From contig JAEWED010000219.1 in the NCBI GenBank assembly GCA_023389745.1, forward strand, positions 1 to 34,810: DNA of 34,810 bases. Reading direction: 5' to 3'. This DNA comes from Actinomycetes bacterium (lineage in GTDB: Bacteria > Actinomycetota > Acidimicrobiia > Acidimicrobiales > Microtrichaceae). The translations under genes and the position numbers were made by a program. The notes beneath the pieces are model-generated. The model saw nothing but the letters and a program-made list of their open reading frames with translations. It ran no database searches and was not told where the DNA came from. Positions 31,719 through 34,810 of this stretch are shown piece after piece. Numbering within the stretch: position 1 is the first letter of the stretch; the number at the start of each line of letters is the position of its first letter.

Positions 31719-32603
31719 ATGGGGGACACGACGGGATCGTCACGCGGCGTCGGTCGCGCTGCGCTTGCAGCGTTGACGCTGCTGGCCGCCGTCGGCTGCG
31801 CGCCGCTCGGGTCGGGCTCCGAGACCGTCGAGCGCCCCGACTACGCCACGGGGCCCCCGCCGCTGGTCCTGGGCGACGGCAGCACCGAGGTGCTCGGCAT
31901 CGCGCGATCGGCTGACGATCGAGCCGCTGCCGACCGGATCGTCGAGCCGGTCCCGGTGACCGCCGCGCCGCTGCTGACGCCGACCACGACGGTCGCTCCC
32001 GCGCCGCCGCCTGCGGCACCGAGCAGCTCGGTGCCGACGCCGCCGGACGCGGCGGCACCCACCACCCAGGTGCCTCCGGTGCAGGTCCAGGGCATCGTCA
32101 TCCCACCGCTCGGACCGAACGCCGCCCGTGCCGTGGAACGTCTGACCCGCCCCGAGAGCCGTGACGTGGCCGGCAGGGCGCTCGGACTGATCCGGTTCGA
32201 CTGGCGCAACGGACTTCCCGGGTGGGAGCTCCGGTTCCTCGACGGCCGCGCCGGCTACCGCGGGCTCACGTACCCGGACGCCTCGGTGATCGAGGTGTTC
32301 GTCCGCCCCGGTGACACCGCCGAAGGGCTCGCACACGTCGTCGCCCACGAGATGGGCCACGCCGTCGACGTCGCCCGGCTCAGCGACACCGACCGAGCCG
32401 CCTGGGCCGCCGCCAGGGGCTACGGCGCGCAGCGCTCGTGGTGGGTCTCCTCCGGTGGTTCCGACTTCGCCTCCGGCTCCGGCGACTTCGCCGAGAGCTT
32501 CGCCTGGTGGCAGGCGGCGGTGGGGCAGTGGTACGGCGACCTCGCAGGCCCGCCCGACGCGCTCCAGACCGCCCTGCTCGCTCGACTGACGTACGGTCCG
32601 TGA
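31719..32603 (+). CDS. Lipoprotein with HExxH metalloprotease-like motif
   Basis: 294 aa, no family recognised. Signal peptide with lipobox AVGC (Cys27), then a Pro/Ala/Thr-rich spacer to about residue 130, then a compact domain. HVVAHEMGHAVDV contains HEMGH (His210-Glu211-His214), the zinc-binding motif of zincin proteases, and Glu259 in GDFAESFAWW is placed as a third ligand as in gluzincins. So a secreted, membrane-anchored zinc peptidase is likely. It precedes the UbiA/DprE1 pair by under 100 bp but has a separate promoter-like TAGAGT in between. Confidence 0.8.
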   Translation: MGDTTGSSRGVGRAALAALTLLAAVGCAPLGSGSETVERPDYATGPPPLVLGDGSTEVLGIARSADDRAAADRIVEPVPVTAAPLLTPTTTVAPAPPPAAPSSSVPTPPDAAAPTTQVPPVQVQGIVIPPLGPNAARAVERLTRPESRDVAGRALGLIRFDWRNGLPGWELRFLDGRAGYRGLTYPDASVIEVFVRPGDTAEGLAHVVAHEMGHAVDVARLSDTDRAAWAAARGYGAQRSWWVSSGGSDFASGSGDFAESFAWWQAAVGQWYGDLAGPPDALQTALLARLTYGP

Positions 32604-32629
32604 GTGTCGGCCCTCGGGCCCTGTGCCGT

Positions 32630-32635
32630 TAGAGT
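32630..32635 (+). promoter_or_regulatory. Putative -10 TAGAGT of the UbiA-DprE1 operon
   Basis: TAGAGT lies 9 bases before GTG 32645 and 57 before TTG 32693. GAGGGG (32682-32687) stands 5 bases before the TTG. Confidence 0.45.
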
Positions 32636-32692
32636 GACCGGGTTGTGCCCGGCGGACGAGCGCCGGGCCGAATCACCGGACGAGGGGTTCCG

Positions 32693-33628
32693 TTGACCGA
32701 CCAGAGGACCAGGGCCGCAGCCAGCCCGAGCCGGGGTGGCACCGGACTGCTGATCGGGATGATCCGGGCCTGCCGGCCCAAGCAGTGGGCCAAGAACGTG
32801 CTCGTGTTCGTCGCGCCCGCCGCCGCCGGGGTCATCGACGAGCCCTACCGGCTGAAGCTCACGCTCATCGGCTTCGTGGCGTTCTGCCTCGTCTCCTCGG
32901 CCACCTACCTGTTGAACGACATCCTCGACGTCGAGTCCGACCGCCAGCATCCGACCAAGTGCCGCCGTCCGATCGCCTCGGGTGTGGTCCCGGTCCCGTT
33001 GGCCGTGGCCCTCGCCGTGGTCCTGTTCATCGCCGGTGTGGGCATCGCGCTGGTCGACAACGTCGAGCTCGCACTGATCGTCGGCGGCTACGCCGTGCTC
33101 ACGACGACCTATTCGCTGTTCCTCAAGACGATCCCGGTGCTCGACCTGGTGATCCTGTCGGCGGGCTTCATCCTGCGACTGCTGGGCGGCGCGTACGCCG
33201 CCGAGGTCGACGTCTCGAACTGGTTCCTGATCATCTCGCTCTTCGGCTCGCTGTTCATCGCCGCCGCCAAGCGCTTCGCGGAGAAGCAGGAGCTGGGCGA
33301 CCGGGCCGCCGAGCTGCGTCCGACCCTCGGCGCCTACTCCATCGAGTACCTCGGCTTCCTGCGGGCGGTCTCGGTCGCGGCGCTGATCATGAGCTACTGC
33401 ATGTGGGCCGTCGAGAGAGCGCACGGCGACCCCGCACTCGGCCAGGCCGCCGCCAGCCCGTGGGCGCAGTTGTCGATCGTGCCGTTCCTGATCGCCGTGC
33501 TCCGGTACGCGCTGCTGGTCGACCAGGGCAAGGGATCGGCACCCGAGGACGTGATCCTGCACGACCGCCAGATGCAGATCATGGGTGTGCTCTGGGCCGT
33601 CTGCCTGATGATCGGGATCTACGCATGA
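32693..33628 (+). CDS. Decaprenyl-phosphate 5-phosphoribosyltransferase (UbiA family)
   Basis: Transfers 5-phosphoribose from PRPP to decaprenyl phosphate, first step to decaprenyl-phosphoarabinose. 311 aa from the TTG start, close to Rv3806c (302 aa). The prenyltransferase motif NDILDVESD (NDxxDxxxD) is followed by RQHPTKCRRPIASGVVP, as in the mycobacterial enzyme; about nine membrane helices. WFLIISLFGSLFIAAAKR matches the family well. TTG 32693 is preferred on ribosome site; GTG 32645 would add 16 Arg/Gly-rich residues. The stop overlaps the DprE1 start as ATGA. Confidence 0.92.
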   Translation: MTDQRTRAAASPSRGGTGLLIGMIRACRPKQWAKNVLVFVAPAAAGVIDEPYRLKLTLIGFVAFCLVSSATYLLNDILDVESDRQHPTKCRRPIASGVVPVPLAVALAVVLFIAGVGIALVDNVELALIVGGYAVLTTTYSLFLKTIPVLDLVILSAGFILRLLGGAYAAEVDVSNWFLIISLFGSLFIAAAKRFAEKQELGDRAAELRPTLGAYSIEYLGFLRAVSVAALIMSYCMWAVERAHGDPALGQAAASPWAQLSIVPFLIAVLRYALLVDQGKGSAPEDVILHDRQMQIMGVLWAVCLMIGIYA

Positions 33629-34810
33629 GCGCCGAGCGACCGTCCACGTCCTCCGCCACGCGCGAACGGGCGCTGCTCGCCGGGTGGGGGAGGACCGCAC
33701 CGACGTCGAGCGAGCTCGTCCACCCGACGTCGACCGAGGACCAGCTCGAGGTGGTGCGCGCCGTCGGGCCACGGGGCGTGATCGCCCGAGGTCTCGGTCG
33801 CGGCTACGGCGACTGCGCCCAGAACGCGGGCGGCACCGTCGTCGACGGGCCGTCGCGCGCCGGTCTGCTCGACCTGGACCTCGAGACCGCCACGATCCGG
33901 GTGCTCGCCGGGACGAGCCTGGACGACCTGATGCGCTGGCTCGTGCCGCTCGGGCTGTTCGTGCCGGTCACCCCCGGCACCCGCCTGGTCACCGTCGGCG
34001 GGGCGATCGCCGCCGACATCCACGGCAAGAACCACCACGTCAAGGGCTCCTGGGGTGACCACGTCGAGTCGTTCCGGCTGATCGACGGCACGGGCGAGCT
34101 CCGCCACGTCGACCGGCAGACCGACCCGGCACTGTTCGCGGCCACCGTCGGCGGCATGGGGCTCACCGGCATCGTCGTCGACGCGACCGTCCGGATGCAG
34201 CCGATCGAGTCCTCGCAGCTCGTGGTCGACACCGACCGGACCGCCGACCTCGACGAGGTCATGACCCTCATGGTCGAGGGTGACGACCAGTACGACTACT
34301 CGGTGGCATGGATCGACATCCTCGCCCGGGGCGAGTCCATGGGTCGGTCGATCCTGGACCGCGGCCGCTTCGCGACCCGCCAGGAGGCGCTCGACGGCGG
34401 CGCCACCGACCCCTACGCCTACCACCCCCACCAGCTGCCGTCGGTGCCCGACGTGTTCCCGTCCGGGCTGATCAACAAGTTGTTCTGCCGGGCGTTCAAC
34501 GAGGCCTGGTACCGCAAGGCCCCGAAGCAGCGCCGCGACGCGCTGCTCACCATCGAGCAGTTCTTCCACCCGCTCGACATGGTGGCGGACTGGAACCGGG
34601 CGTACGGCCGCCGCGGCTTCTTCCAGTGGCAGTACGCGGTGCCCGACGAGGCCTCGGAGTTCGTGCGCACGTCGCTCGAGCGGCTGTCCGCCGCCGGGGT
34701 GCCGTCGTTCCTGGCGGTGCTGAAGCGCTTCGGTCCGGGCAACGACTCGCCGCTGTCGTTCCCGACCAAGGGATGGACGCTCGCGTTCGACACCGCGGTC
34801 GAACCCGGCA
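33625..34810 (+). CDS. dprE1: Decaprenylphosphoryl-beta-D-ribose oxidase (3' end outside window)
   Basis: FAD-dependent oxidase that with DprE2 epimerises decaprenyl-phosphoribose to the arabinose form, the arabinan donor. 395 residues are present and the frame is open to the window end; the M. tuberculosis protein is 461 aa. PCMH-type FAD domain with RGLGRGYGDCAQNAGG and TVGGAIAADIHGKNHH (flavin-linking His region), then VLKRFGPGNDSPLSFP. The residue matching M. tuberculosis Cys387 is Ala (GWTLAFD, codon 34783-34785). Start ATG 33625 overlaps the UbiA stop by 4 bases, so the two are coupled. dprE2 would be expected downstream. Confidence 0.94.
   Translation, partial: MSAERPSTSSATRERALLAGWGRTAPTSSELVHPTSTEDQLEVVRAVGPRGVIARGLGRGYGDCAQNAGGTVVDGPSRAGLLDLDLETATIRVLAGTSLDDLMRWLVPLGLFVPVTPGTRLVTVGGAIAADIHGKNHHVKGSWGDHVESFRLIDGTGELRHVDRQTDPALFAATVGGMGLTGIVVDATVRMQPIESSQLVVDTDRTADLDEVMTLMVEGDDQYDYSVAWIDILARGESMGRSILDRGRFATRQEALDGGATDPYAYHPHQLPSVPDVFPSGLINKLFCRAFNEAWYRKAPKQRRDALLTIEQFFHPLDMVADWNRAYGRRGFFQWQYAVPDEASEFVRTSLERLSAAGVPSFLAVLKRFGPGNDSPLSFPTKGWTLAFDTAVEPG

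Overview
The window is about 34.8 kb of very GC-rich, densely packed bacterial chromosome with both strands used. I see no prophage, insertion sequence, integron or CRISPR array. The gene content points to an actinobacterium: a decaprenyl-phosphoribose synthase next to a DprE1-type oxidase, an MmyB-type XRE regulator, an Rv1264-like adenylyl cyclase, a glutaminase-STAS-cNMP fusion, a TadE/TadG pair, and many genes with a TANNNT hexamer 6-8 bases before the start codon and no Shine-Dalgarno. The class Acidimicrobiia (Ilumatobacter/Iamia-like) fits best, but that placement is inference from style and content, with no rRNA or marker phylogeny.

Layout. 1-5.6 kb: citramalate synthase (cimA, start near the window edge), an unrecognised 177-aa protein, a convergent membrane-anchored L,D-transpeptidase, then gltX overlapping a DUF218 (SanA/YdcF-like) membrane protein. 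5.6-6.8 kb: a 16-bp tandem-repeat array and palindromes in front of an HTH-ClpN protein, followed by tRNA-Gln(CUG), tRNA-Glu(CUC) and a strong terminator. 6.8-10.5 kb: an ECF sigma factor with a probable membrane anti-sigma partner on the minus strand, divergent from tadE-tadG. 10.5-15.4 kb: SAM methyltransferase, XRE regulator divergent from an aldo/keto reductase, a limonene-epoxide-hydrolase-like enzyme, a RibD/DHFR-like reductase and a PadR regulator with a palindromic operator. 15.5-19.8 kb: YdeP-type molybdopterin oxidoreductase, then an HPP-family membrane protein divergent from two tandem group III truncated haemoglobins and a 61-aa membrane peptide. 19.8-25.1 kb: DUF2817 peptidase-like protein divergent from glutaminase-STAS-cNMP, then uspA, ung and an adenylyl cyclase. 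25.2-30.4 kb: PhoD phosphatase lipoprotein, RmuC, a CDF metal exporter with a Fur/Zur-like operator, and an alpha/beta hydrolase with a histone-like Lys/Ala tail. 30.5-34.8 kb: Sua5-type threonylcarbamoyl-AMP synthase, a HExxH lipoprotein, decaprenyl-phosphoribose synthase, and a DprE1 homologue cut by the window end.

The most coherent functional groups are: (i) gltX with its two likely tRNA substrates; (ii) HPP protein plus twin globins plus small membrane peptide, a candidate nitrite/NO-handling module with a structured divergent promoter; (iii) UbiA-DprE1 for decaprenyl-phosphoarabinose, with Ala at the residue where M. tuberculosis DprE1 has the benzothiazinone-targeted Cys; (iv) a cAMP-making cyclase within 2 kb of a cNMP-domain glutaminase. 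Two separate loci carry perfect 16-bp tandem repeats beginning at or just after a stop codon.
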